This document shows positions 18,522 through 27,728 of a DNA stretch of 42,286 nt, piece after piece; position 1 is the stretch's first letter, and each line of letters begins with the position of its first letter. Below the pieces are notes generated by a model. The model had not been told where the DNA came from and made no database searches. It was given only the letters and a program-made list of their open reading frames with translations. The position numbers and the translations under genes were made by a program. This stretch comes from Ignavibacteriales bacterium (GTDB lineage: Bacteria > Bacteroidota > Ignavibacteria > Ignavibacteriales > Melioribacteraceae). The DNA lies in the NCBI GenBank assembly GCA_016936095.1, contig JAFGPR010000220.1, positions 1-42,286 on the forward strand, read 5' to 3'.

Positions 18522-20264
18522 ATGAAATATTTAAATATTATTCTATTCTTATATTCAATTTCAGTATTTGCTCAAATAAATTTAAAGTATGAAGAAAACA
18601 TTTGTCCGACTTATGAGGAAGCAATTAATTATTACAAATATCTCGATGAGAAATTTGAAGAAGCGAAATTGTTTGAATGTGAGAAAACTGATATTGGAAA
18701 ACCATTGCATTTATTTGTCATATCTTCAGATAAAGATTTTAATCCGATTTCAATAAAGGAAAAAAACAAGAGGATTATCTTAATTAATAATGGAATTCAC
18801 GCTGGTGAAACTTGTGGAATTGACGCGTCACTACAACTGTCAAATGATTTTTTATTCGAAGTCTTAGATAAGGATTTGTTGGAAAATATTGTTTTATGCA
18901 TTATTCCAGTTTATAATGTAGGAGGATATTTGAATAGAAGCAGTTTTGGAAGAGTAAACCAAATTGGACCTGAGGAATATGGGTTTAGAGCTAATGGGAA
19001 AAATATTAATCTGAATAGAGATTTTACAAAATGCGATACAGAAAATTCGAAATCATTTGCAAAAATATTTCACGAGTGGGAACCTAATATTTTCATTGAC
19101 ACACATACTTCTGACGGCGCAGATTATTCTTATGTAATGACATTAATACCAGTCCACTATTTGCGTTTGACTGAACCATTAGGATTGTTTTTAAAAGATG
19201 AAATGATTCCTTCATTGTATCGGAAAATGGAAGAAAAAAAATGGGAAATGATTCCTTATGTTATGCCATTCAAGCAATTTCCTGAAGATGGAATTCGTGC
19301 AAGTTTCGCGAGTCCAAGATTCTCAAGTAGTTTTACAGGTTTGTTTAATACAATCGGTTTTATGTCAGAAGCACATATGTACAAAACTTATAAAGAAAGA
19401 GTATTAGCTACATATAATTTTATTCTATCAACAATTGAATTCACAGATGAGAATTATATAAAATTTGGTGAACTTAAAAATGAAGCTGATGAGAATTTGA
19501 AAAATCAGAATGAATTTTTCTTAACATATGAACGGGATACTACAAAATATGATATGATAAAATTCAAAGGATATGAAGTAAAATATAAAACGAGTTCGGT
19601 AACAAATAAAGATATTTATTATTACGACCAGAATGCACCTTACGAAAAAGAAATAAAATATTACAATTACTACAAAGAAAAATTTTCAGTTAAGAAACCA
19701 GAATATTATATAGTGCCTCAGGCTTGGAGTGAAGTAATTGAGTTACTGAAAATAAATAACGTTAAAATGTCGCGTTTATCAGAAGATTCTAAGATTATTG
19801 TGGAAGTTTATTATATTAGAGATTGTAAGACAAGTAAGAGAGAAACGGATTTCCATTATTATCATGAAGATTTTAGAATTGAAATTGATACACAGGAAAT
19901 TCAATTCTTCAAAGGTGATTATGTTATCCAAACAAACCAAATAGCAAATAAATATATTGTTGAAATGCTAGAACCAAAAGGTGAAGATTCGTTTTTCAGA
20001 TGGAATTTTTTTGACCCGATTTTACAAAGACATGAATATTTTGAACCTTATGTATTTGATGAAATCGCTGATGAGATATTAAAATCAGATCAAAAATTGC
20101 GTGATGAATTTGAAAAGAAAAAACTAAATGAAATTGATTTTGCTCAAAATTCCTATGCACAATATGATTTTATTTATCGGAATTCACCGCATTATGAGGA
20201 ATGTCATCAAAGATACCCTGTATACAGATTAAATGGAAAAATAAATTTATCGTTAGAGTTATAA
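18522..20264 (+). CDS. Secreted M14-family zinc carboxypeptidase-like protein
   Basis: 580 aa with signal-like N-terminus; IILINNGIHAGETCGIDASLQL (HxxE zinc motif), VGGYLNRSSFGRVNQ, NGKNINLNRDFTK, FIDTHTSDGADYSYV. Confidence 0.85.
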   Translation: MKYLNIILFLYSISVFAQINLKYEENICPTYEEAINYYKYLDEKFEEAKLFECEKTDIGKPLHLFVISSDKDFNPISIKEKNKRIILINNGIHAGETCGIDASLQLSNDFLFEVLDKDLLENIVLCIIPVYNVGGYLNRSSFGRVNQIGPEEYGFRANGKNINLNRDFTKCDTENSKSFAKIFHEWEPNIFIDTHTSDGADYSYVMTLIPVHYLRLTEPLGLFLKDEMIPSLYRKMEEKKWEMIPYVMPFKQFPEDGIRASFASPRFSSSFTGLFNTIGFMSEAHMYKTYKERVLATYNFILSTIEFTDENYIKFGELKNEADENLKNQNEFFLTYERDTTKYDMIKFKGYEVKYKTSSVTNKDIYYYDQNAPYEKEIKYYNYYKEKFSVKKPEYYIVPQAWSEVIELLKINNVKMSRLSEDSKIIVEVYYIRDCKTSKRETDFHYYHEDFRIEIDTQEIQFFKGDYVIQTNQIANKYIVEMLEPKGEDSFFRWNFFDPILQRHEYFEPYVFDEIADEILKSDQKLRDEFEKKKLNEIDFAQNSYAQYDFIYRNSPHYEECHQRYPVYRLNGKINLSLEL

Positions 20265-20789
20265 ATGAAATTAAAATTCGGAAATTATTGTATCCGAAAT
20301 TTTGAAGACAATGATATCCATTCACTTGTTAAATATGCGAATAATATTAATGTAGCAAAGAATCTTCGCGATGCTTTTCCTAATCCATATAAATTAGAAC
20401 ATGCAATTCAGTGGATAAAAATAGTAAAGGAGGGAAATAGATCAACACATTTTGCAGTTGCAAATGAAGAAGAATTAATCGGTGGTATTGGTCTAATATT
20501 GCAAGAAGATGTTCACCGCTTAAATGCAGAAATCGGTTATTGGCTTGGTGAACCATTCTGGGGGCAGGGGATAATGACCGAAGCAGTGAAAATATTTACT
20601 AATTTTGTATTTAAAGAATTTAATGTGATAAGATTGTATGCAAGAATATATGAAAGCAATAAATCTTCTGCAAGAGTTTTAGAAAAAGCAGAATATAAAC
20701 TCGAAGCAGTATTTGATAAAAGTATTTTTAAAAACGGTATTATTCAGAATGAATATATTTATTCAATATTAAATCAGAATAGAATTTAA
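20265..20789 (+). CDS. GNAT-family N-acetyltransferase (RimJ/RimL-like)
   Basis: 174 aa; GGIGLILQEDVHRLNAEIGYWLGEPFWGQGIMTEAVKIFTNFVF, RLYARIYESNKSSARVLEKAEYKLE. Confidence 0.93.
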   Translation: MKLKFGNYCIRNFEDNDIHSLVKYANNINVAKNLRDAFPNPYKLEHAIQWIKIVKEGNRSTHFAVANEEELIGGIGLILQEDVHRLNAEIGYWLGEPFWGQGIMTEAVKIFTNFVFKEFNVIRLYARIYESNKSSARVLEKAEYKLEAVFDKSIFKNGIIQNEYIYSILNQNRI

Positions 20790-20849
20790 ACTTTACTAAA
20801 TTCTTTTTATATTTAATTTAAAAATTTACAAATCAGTAGGGGAAGCAAA

Positions 20850-21593
20850 ATGAAAGCATTAAAATTATTTTTATTTTTAATAGTTTTAATTGTATCTTGC
20901 GATGACGAACTGGTTATTGATACAACAAAAGATACGGTTTCTGATCCAATTGCAGATATCACTGCCTTAGGAAACTATTTTTATACTACAAATTATGACT
21001 TATCTTTTAAAGCTGGCTCACAAATTGATTTGATGAGATTTACAACCGAAGGATTATTAGATAATCAATTTGATCTAAATATGAATGGTCAAGGTTATTT
21101 AGCCATAACAAATGATGGACAAAATATTTATTTATTATCACGAAGAACAAATTTGATTGTAAAGATATCTACAACTGGAGAAAAAATATATCTTAAACAA
21201 CAAAAAGTTGAACCGAATTGGCAAGCAGCAGGTATTTGTTATCTAAATGATAAAGATTCAATTTTAATGTTATACCGCAATTTAAGGTATAGAGAACAAT
21301 ACAAATTCAATATTGTTGATAAAAACAATCCGAATAATATTGGAAGTGATTTTATTAAAACATTTAATGAATTTTCTGGGAATGATGGTGGTATCTTTTC
21401 GATAGAATATAGTAATAATAACTTTTATTTTATTGGTGTCGATACAACAATGTCGATAAACCTTAAAATAACAGATAAAAATTTCACTGCAATTTCTTCA
21501 GAAGAAATTGTTGATAGTACAGTGGTGGGTTTATGTATAAAAAATGGAGATTTGTATTTTAGTCATAATGACAGAAGAATAACAAAAAAATAA
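20850..21593 (+). CDS. Putative lipoprotein of unknown function
   Basis: 247 aa; signal peptide with lipobox-like LIVSC; repeated beta-rich segments such as NGQGYLAITNDGQNIYLLSRRTNLIVKISTTGEK that resemble propeller blades. Confidence 0.65.
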   Translation: MKALKLFLFLIVLIVSCDDELVIDTTKDTVSDPIADITALGNYFYTTNYDLSFKAGSQIDLMRFTTEGLLDNQFDLNMNGQGYLAITNDGQNIYLLSRRTNLIVKISTTGEKIYLKQQKVEPNWQAAGICYLNDKDSILMLYRNLRYREQYKFNIVDKNNPNNIGSDFIKTFNEFSGNDGGIFSIEYSNNNFYFIGVDTTMSINLKITDKNFTAISSEEIVDSTVVGLCIKNGDLYFSHNDRRITKK

Positions 21594-21606
21594 AATGGAG
21601 TATAAA

Positions 21607-22017
21607 ATGAAAAAAGTATTTTTTGCAATATTCTTTATTTCTTTCACTAATTTATTTGCTCAAGAAAACGATAAACATTCGATTGATATTTTTTTAGATA
21701 ATTGTGTTGAAGAAAATCAAACAATGAGTGGTTCTGCTTACTGTTATTCAGAAGCACAAGAAAAGTGGGACGAAGAATTGAATAGAGTCTATCAAGAACT
21801 TAGATCAAAATTAAATGCAAATCAAAACAAAGTGTTAAAGGATGCTCAATTAAAATGGATTGTTTTTAGGGATGCTGAGTTTGACTTACTTGATGTTGTT
21901 TATTCAACTTTACAAGGTACTATTTATTTGGCTGACTTGGCTTACTATAAAATGGTAATTGTAAAAAACCGAGTTCTTGAACTTGAGAATTATTTATTTA
22001 CTATTGATAATTATTGA
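21607..22017 (+). CDS. LprI-like (DUF1311) periplasmic protein
   Basis: MKKVFFAIFFISFTNLFAQ signal; CYSEAQEKWDEELNRVYQELRSKLNANQNKVLKDAQLKWIVFRDAEFD matches the LprI/DUF1311 pattern. The ORF track starts at 21595, but GGAG at 21597-21600 suggests ATG 21607. Confidence 0.85.
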   Translation: MKKVFFAIFFISFTNLFAQENDKHSIDIFLDNCVEENQTMSGSAYCYSEAQEKWDEELNRVYQELRSKLNANQNKVLKDAQLKWIVFRDAEFDLLDVVYSTLQGTIYLADLAYYKMVIVKNRVLELENYLFTIDNY

Positions 22018-22232
22018 GAAATACTTTCTTAGATATTATTTAATAAAAGTTTTAATTAATAATTTAAAAAATATTTTATAAATTTATAATAGTTTCTATT
22101 GTTTTACTGATGATTGTTAAGTGTCTTTCGACTATTCAAAATATTGACTATGCACAAATGAGTAATTACAATCAATTACCAGAAGAAGATAAGAAGATAT
22201 AGTTTAATGATAACATAAATTGTTAAATTATA

Positions 22233-23492
22233 CTATTCATTAATAATATTTTCTAATTCAAATATTTTATCTGCTGAGAATAATTTCTCTTCACCATTAC
22301 TCATATTTTTTAGAATGAAATTATTGTTTTTATATTCATTGCCACCTATAATAATTACATATTTTGCATTTAGTTTATTTGCTTCGCGCATTTGTGCTTT
22401 CACACTTCTATCGAGATAATCAATTTCAATAGATAATCCCTGTTCTCTTAATTGATGGCTTATTTCATAAATTTTTGTAAATAATTCTTTTTCTAACCTA
22501 ATTATATAGATATCAATTATTTTTGGTGAAAGATTTAAGAGTTTCTCATTTTCACAAGCTAGAAGAATCCTTTCTATACCTGCAGCAAAACCGACACCCG
22601 GAGTAGGTTCTCCACCTAATTGTTCAATTAATAAATCATATCTACCACCACCGCATAAAGCGCTTTGCGAACCAATACTATTACTTATAATCTCGAAAGT
22701 TGTATGTGTGTAATAGTCCAACCCGCGTACAAGTTTTGGCTCAATTTCATAAGGTAATTTTAAGTTAGTTAGAATACTCCTTACTTGTTCGAAATGCAAA
22801 AGGCTATTGTTGTCGAGATGTTCTAGTAAAAGAGGAGCATTTTTCATTAACTGAATATCTCTTTCATCTTTGCTGTCGAATATCCTTAAAATATTTGTAT
22901 GAAACCTCTTCTTGCTATCATCGGATAATTCTTCGAAGTATTTTTGCAGATAGTTGGCCAAAAGTAATTTATATTTTTCTCTTGATTCAGGAATTCCTAA
23001 GGAATTTATTTTAACAGATAAATTTTTTAGACCTAATCGTTCTAAAATTTTAAATGCAATAATAATCATTTCAGCATCAAGAACAGGATTAGCACTTCCT
23101 ATTGCTTCAACACCGATTTGATGAAATTGTCTTAATCTTCCTGCTTGAGGTCGTTCTTGTCTGAACATTGGGGAAATATAGAATAATTTATTCAATCCCT
23201 GCTTTTTGCCCAGTGAATGTTCAATAAAAGCACGAACAACGGATGCAGTCATTTCTGGTTTGAGTGTTATGCTTACTTCGCTTCTATCAATAAATGTGTA
23301 CATCTCTTTGCTTACGATATCAGTTGCTTCACCTATACTTCGAGCAAATAGTGCAGTTTCTTCAAAGACAGGAGTTCGAATTTCTTGATAATTGTAAAAT
23401 GCCATTTCTTCTCTGACTAATTTTTCAAAGAAAAGCCATTTTTGAATTTCATCGGGTAGGATATCTTTTGTGCCGGTAATTGCTTTTATCAT
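22233..23492 (-). CDS. hisS: Histidyl-tRNA synthetase
   Basis: 419 aa; IKAITGTKDILPDEI, TLKPEMTASVVRAFIEH, FYISPMFRQERPQAGRLRQFHQIGVEAIGS, LVRGLDYYTHTTFEI, ALCGGGRYDLLIEQLGG. Confidence 0.97.
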   Translation of the reverse strand: MIKAITGTKDILPDEIQKWLFFEKLVREEMAFYNYQEIRTPVFEETALFARSIGEATDIVSKEMYTFIDRSEVSITLKPEMTASVVRAFIEHSLGKKQGLNKLFYISPMFRQERPQAGRLRQFHQIGVEAIGSANPVLDAEMIIIAFKILERLGLKNLSVKINSLGIPESREKYKLLLANYLQKYFEELSDDSKKRFHTNILRIFDSKDERDIQLMKNAPLLLEHLDNNSLLHFEQVRSILTNLKLPYEIEPKLVRGLDYYTHTTFEIISNSIGSQSALCGGGRYDLLIEQLGGEPTPGVGFAAGIERILLACENEKLLNLSPKIIDIYIIRLEKELFTKIYEISHQLREQGLSIEIDYLDRSVKAQMREANKLNAKYVIIIGGNEYKNNNFILKNMSNGEEKLFSADKIFELENIINE

Positions 23493-23522
23493 ATCGTATT
23501 ATTTTTGATAAGAGATAAATTC

Positions 23523-23999
23523 TCACCACTCTAAATCCGTATAATTATCTTCTTCCTTCTTAAATATTGTATGAATTTCATTGATAGTTTTAGCTTTGAG
23601 TAACAACTCTCGAAATTCCTCATTATTCATCATTCGGGAAATTCTGCTTAATAATTTAATATGTGGACCGACAAGATTTTCTTTACATGCTAACAGGAAG
23701 AATAAATTTACTGGTTTATTGTCAAGTGCTTGATAATCTACTGGTTCACTTGTTCGTCCGAAAGCTGCAATAATATCGGTAACTGAATTCGATTTACAAT
23801 GCGGAATTGCAAAACCCTTTCCGATTCCGGTTGACATTATATTTTCTCTGTATTCAATAGCTTGAACAAGGGCAGGTAAATCTTTTACTCTATTATCATT
23901 TTTAAATAAGTCTACTAACTCTTTTATTATTCCAGTTTTATCTCTTGATTTTAGTTCAAGGATAATATGTTCTTCTTTAATAATATCAGATAACTTCAT
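23523..23999 (-). CDS. PTS EIIA(Ntr)/fructose-type domain protein
   Basis: 158 aa; ENIMSTGIGKGFAIPHCKSNSV contains the phosphorylatable His motif of EIIA-2 domains; LLACKENLVGPHIKLLSRISRMM. Confidence 0.88.
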   Translation of the reverse strand: MKLSDIIKEEHIILELKSRDKTGIIKELVDLFKNDNRVKDLPALVQAIEYRENIMSTGIGKGFAIPHCKSNSVTDIIAAFGRTSEPVDYQALDNKPVNLFFLLACKENLVGPHIKLLSRISRMMNNEEFRELLLKAKTINEIHTIFKKEEDNYTDLEW

Positions 24000-24199
24000 A
24001 GAAATTCTACGGAATATATTATAAAATTTTGCTTACAAACTTAAGCAAAACATTTTAGTTAAACAATTGATTTGATTACCAATTGAAATATTTTTAAAAA
24101 CAAATAAAAATTTCTCAAAAAAAAAATTAATTTACTTGTTTTCGCAAACTATAAATTTTAATTTTATAACATAAGTAAAATAAAATTAGAGGTTTTTAT

Positions 24200-25900
24200 A
24201 TGGATATCCAAAATAAGACGGTTATGGTATTTGGTGGATGGGGTTTGGTCGGAAATGCAGTAGTTCATAAACTCATACCAGAAAAACCAAAGAATATAAT
24301 TGTTACTTCATTACGGCAATCAGAAGCAGAGGGTTATGTCGAGCAACTTAAAAAGGAATTTCCTAATCTACCCAAGGATTATTTTGTTCCATGGTGGGGT
24401 AATATTTTTGTTCGTAACGAATTTAAAGATATGAACAGATTTGATGTTCTAGCTGATCCGCAAAAAAGAAAAATTTTGATGAATGATATAATGGACGAAC
24501 TAACAGAAGATGTACTCAAAAATTCTTCGATTTATCAGGTAGTCATGAAATATAAACCTGATATTCTTGTTGACTGTGTTAATTCTGCAACAGGTATTGC
24601 TTATCAGGATATTTACTCTGTTGTGAGAAATGTAAGAAAAATAATTGACAAAAAACCTTCTATTGAAATATTAGCTGAAGAAACAGAAAAAATGATTTGT
24701 ACAATTTATATTCCTCAGTTAATCAGACATATTCAGATCATGTACGCTTCTATGAATGCTGCCAATACAAAAATTTATGTTAAAATCGGAACGAGTGGTA
24801 CTGGTGGGATGGGATTAAATATTCCTTACACTCATAGCGAAGAAAAGCCATCACGTGTATTATTGAGTAAATCATCAGTTGCTGGTGCCCATACTATGCT
24901 GCTTTTTTTGATGGGAAGAACACCAGAAGGAGCAATTACAAAGGAGATTAAACCGACAGCTGCTATAGCTTGGAAACGTATTGGATTTGGTGAAATTACA
25001 AAAGGAGGAAAAGTTATTGAGCTTGTGAATGTTGACGTAAAGGATGCGGTAAATTTAGATGGTAAATTAAAATTAAAATTGGATGAAAGATTCAAAACTA
25101 CAGGTGATACATTAAAATCAGTTTTTATTGATACAGGAGAAAACGGAACATTCTCAAGAGGTGAATTTGAAACAATTACTGCTCAGGGACAAATGGAATA
25201 TGTGACTCCAGAAGAAATAGCAGAAGATGTGATTTATGAAATAAAAGGTGGAAATACTGGACATGATATTATTAACGCATTAGACAATGCTACGCTTGAA
25301 CCAACATATAGAGCTGGATTTTTACAACATACAGCAGTTCAAAAATTAAAGGAATTAGAAAAACAACATAATAAAGACAGTGTTGCATTTGAATTACTCG
25401 GACCACCAAGACTGTCGAAATTTTTGTATGAACTATATCTAATAAAATTAATTTGCGGTAAGATGAAAGATATTCCGAATTATAAGGCAGATGAACTTTC
25501 TGCAAAAGCATTTCAGATTATTTCTTCTGATACTAATTTAAGAAGCGAGATTGTTTCTATTGGAATCCCTGTTTTGTTACCAGACGGTAAGTCTTTATTG
25601 CGTGGAAATGATATTAAGATACCTCCATTCAGAGGAGAAAATGAATTAGAAATAAATGAAAGAAATATTGAATTATGGTCGAAAGATGGTTGGGTTGATT
25701 TAAGAGTATCCCAAATGGAAAATTGGATAAACAGAATTAAAGCTATTATGGATGAAGCAAATGCAATTCCTGAAGATAATACAAGTTCATTGCATGTCAG
25801 AACAAAAGCATATTGGAATAACTTCGAAGAGATAGACCTAGGCAAAGTAGTCAGTTGGATATTTATAAAGGAAGAACACGGAAAAAGAATGAAGTCGTAA
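24200..25900 (+). CDS. Large Rossmann-fold (SDR/epimerase-like) protein of unknown function
   Basis: 566 aa; N-terminal dinucleotide-binding motif TVMVFGGWGLVGNAVVHKL (GxxGxxG). The rest is not assigned with confidence. Confidence 0.7.
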   Translation: MDIQNKTVMVFGGWGLVGNAVVHKLIPEKPKNIIVTSLRQSEAEGYVEQLKKEFPNLPKDYFVPWWGNIFVRNEFKDMNRFDVLADPQKRKILMNDIMDELTEDVLKNSSIYQVVMKYKPDILVDCVNSATGIAYQDIYSVVRNVRKIIDKKPSIEILAEETEKMICTIYIPQLIRHIQIMYASMNAANTKIYVKIGTSGTGGMGLNIPYTHSEEKPSRVLLSKSSVAGAHTMLLFLMGRTPEGAITKEIKPTAAIAWKRIGFGEITKGGKVIELVNVDVKDAVNLDGKLKLKLDERFKTTGDTLKSVFIDTGENGTFSRGEFETITAQGQMEYVTPEEIAEDVIYEIKGGNTGHDIINALDNATLEPTYRAGFLQHTAVQKLKELEKQHNKDSVAFELLGPPRLSKFLYELYLIKLICGKMKDIPNYKADELSAKAFQIISSDTNLRSEIVSIGIPVLLPDGKSLLRGNDIKIPPFRGENELEINERNIELWSKDGWVDLRVSQMENWINRIKAIMDEANAIPEDNTSSLHVRTKAYWNNFEEIDLGKVVSWIFIKEEHGKRMKS

Positions 25901-25980
25901 AATTAATTAGTAGGAAATATTAAATTTTTAGTATACAATAAATAATATTTAGTTATTAATTTTTAAATTCGGGAATTAGG

Positions 25981-26769
25981 TTGAACAAACTCAAGGAAGA
26001 CATTAAAAAATTATTAGAGATAATAAAATCACTTGATAAAAAAGTAATAACAATCTTTTTAACGATTGGAGTTATACAAACAATTTCGTGGTACTATACT
26101 AGCCGAAGATTTTTCAGAGCAAATTTATACTATGATGTTTTTGGTGGAAATCAGAATGTTGAGTTATATGAGTTTTTATTCTGGTTTATAGGTGATTTTA
26201 TTGCATTATTTGTTCTACCCTTACTTATTATTAAGATTTTTCTAAAAGAAAGAATAAGTGATTTCGGAGTAAAATTCGGTGATATAAAAATTGGATTAAA
26301 ATATTCTTTTATTTTTCTTGCTTTTATGGTTCCAGTAATATGGTTCATATCTGCATCACCCGCATTTGCTATAAAATATCCGCATTTACAAAAAGCAAAA
26401 ATGGATTGGATGTTATTTTTAATTTATGAAATGGGCATGTTGCTTTATATGTTTTCTTGGGAATTTATATGGCGTGGCTTTATGCTTTTTGGTCTTGAAG
26501 TCAAATTTGGATATTACGCTGTGTTAATTCAAATGATACCATTTGTTATCTTGCATAATGGTAAACCAGATATTGAAACATTTAGTTCAATACTGGGTGG
26601 TATTGCTTTAGGTATTCTTGCATTAAGAACAAGGTCTTTTATTTATGGTGTGATTGTTCACATGGGAGTGATGTTAAGTATTGATTTCTTTTCAACGCTG
26701 AGATATCGGGCCAATGATTTTGGAATTGGGTTTGATTCTTTTTTAAATGCAATATCAGAATTTTTTTAA
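25981..26769 (+). CDS. CPBP-family intramembrane metalloprotease
   Basis: 262-aa polytopic protein with MFSWEFIWRGFMLFGL, PFVILHNGKPDIE, GGIALGILALRTRSFIYGVIVHMGVML, typical CPBP motif spacing. TTG start. Confidence 0.8.
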   Translation: MNKLKEDIKKLLEIIKSLDKKVITIFLTIGVIQTISWYYTSRRFFRANLYYDVFGGNQNVELYEFLFWFIGDFIALFVLPLLIIKIFLKERISDFGVKFGDIKIGLKYSFIFLAFMVPVIWFISASPAFAIKYPHLQKAKMDWMLFLIYEMGMLLYMFSWEFIWRGFMLFGLEVKFGYYAVLIQMIPFVILHNGKPDIETFSSILGGIALGILALRTRSFIYGVIVHMGVMLSIDFFSTLRYRANDFGIGFDSFLNAISEFF

Positions 26770-26801
26770 TTAGAAAATCAAAAATAATTTTAAGGTGAAA
26801 A

Positions 26802-27524
26802 ATGAGATTATGTTTAAATATTGATCACATTGCAACAATTAGAAACGCAAGGGGAGAGGGCTTACCTGATCCTGTAACTTTTGCTTTGATGGCTGAACAA
26901 TTTGGTGTTGACGGTATTGTCTTTCACCTGCGTGAAGACAGGCGTCATGTAAATGAAAGGGATGTAAGATTATTGCGTGAACTTGTTACAACAAAATTAG
27001 ATTTTGAAATGGCTCCAGTTGATGAGATAATCAGCATTGCTTGTGATGTCCAACCTGAATTATGTACACTTGTTCCAGAAAAGAGACAGGAATTAACCAC
27101 AGAAAGTGGATTGAATGTAATTGATAATCTTACAAATATCAAAGATGCAATTGATAGATTGCATGAAAGAGATATTTCAGTATCAATATTTATTGAACCG
27201 GATTTAAAACAAATTGATGCAGCTGCTGAAATAAATGTTGATATAATTGAAATCCATACAGGTAATTACTCAAATACCAATTCAGAAGAAGAAATGTTTG
27301 ATGAATTAGAACGAATTCGTCAGGCAGCAATTCATGCAAAGAAGTTGGCTCTTGGAGTAAATGCTGGACATGGATTGGATTATCAAAATATTAAAGAATT
27401 TTGTGCTATAAAAGATTTAGTTGATGAAGTCAGTATCGGGCACTCAATAATAGCACGAGCGGTATTTGTCGGATTGGAAAAAGCGATCAGAGAAATGATT
27501 GAACTAATACAAACGAGTAAATAG
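26802..27524 (+). CDS. pdxJ: Pyridoxine 5'-phosphate synthase
   Basis: 240 aa; RLCLNIDHIATIRNARGEGLPDPV, GIVFHLREDRRHVNERDV, EIHTGNYSNT, LGVNAGHGLDYQNI, EVSIGHSIIARAVFVGL. Confidence 0.97.
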   Translation: MRLCLNIDHIATIRNARGEGLPDPVTFALMAEQFGVDGIVFHLREDRRHVNERDVRLLRELVTTKLDFEMAPVDEIISIACDVQPELCTLVPEKRQELTTESGLNVIDNLTNIKDAIDRLHERDISVSIFIEPDLKQIDAAAEINVDIIEIHTGNYSNTNSEEEMFDELERIRQAAIHAKKLALGVNAGHGLDYQNIKEFCAIKDLVDEVSIGHSIIARAVFVGLEKAIREMIELIQTSK

Positions 27525-27545
27525 ATATAATGAAAAATATCAAAA

Positions 27546-27653
27546 TGTCATTTTTAGGAACGAAGCAGCAAAAAATCTCATTTGGCCAATTATTAAAGCA
27601 TAATAACTTATAAAAATGAGAATCTTCTCCCGACAAGTAGGGATCAGAATGAC
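27546..27653. repeat. Imperfect inverted-repeat (MITE/REP-like) intergenic element
   Basis: Outer arm GTCATT (27547-27552) pairs with AATGAC (27648-27653); inner arm TCTCATTT (27576-27583) pairs with AAATGAGA (27614-27621). Embedded TCCC..GGGA in CCCGACAAGTAGGG. No ORF. Confidence 0.6.
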
Positions 27654-27728
27654 TAAATTAATTTTAGTTTTTCAGAAGTTTATAAATAGTTAATTATTAT
27701 AAATTTTCATAAAAATTCAAAAAATTAT

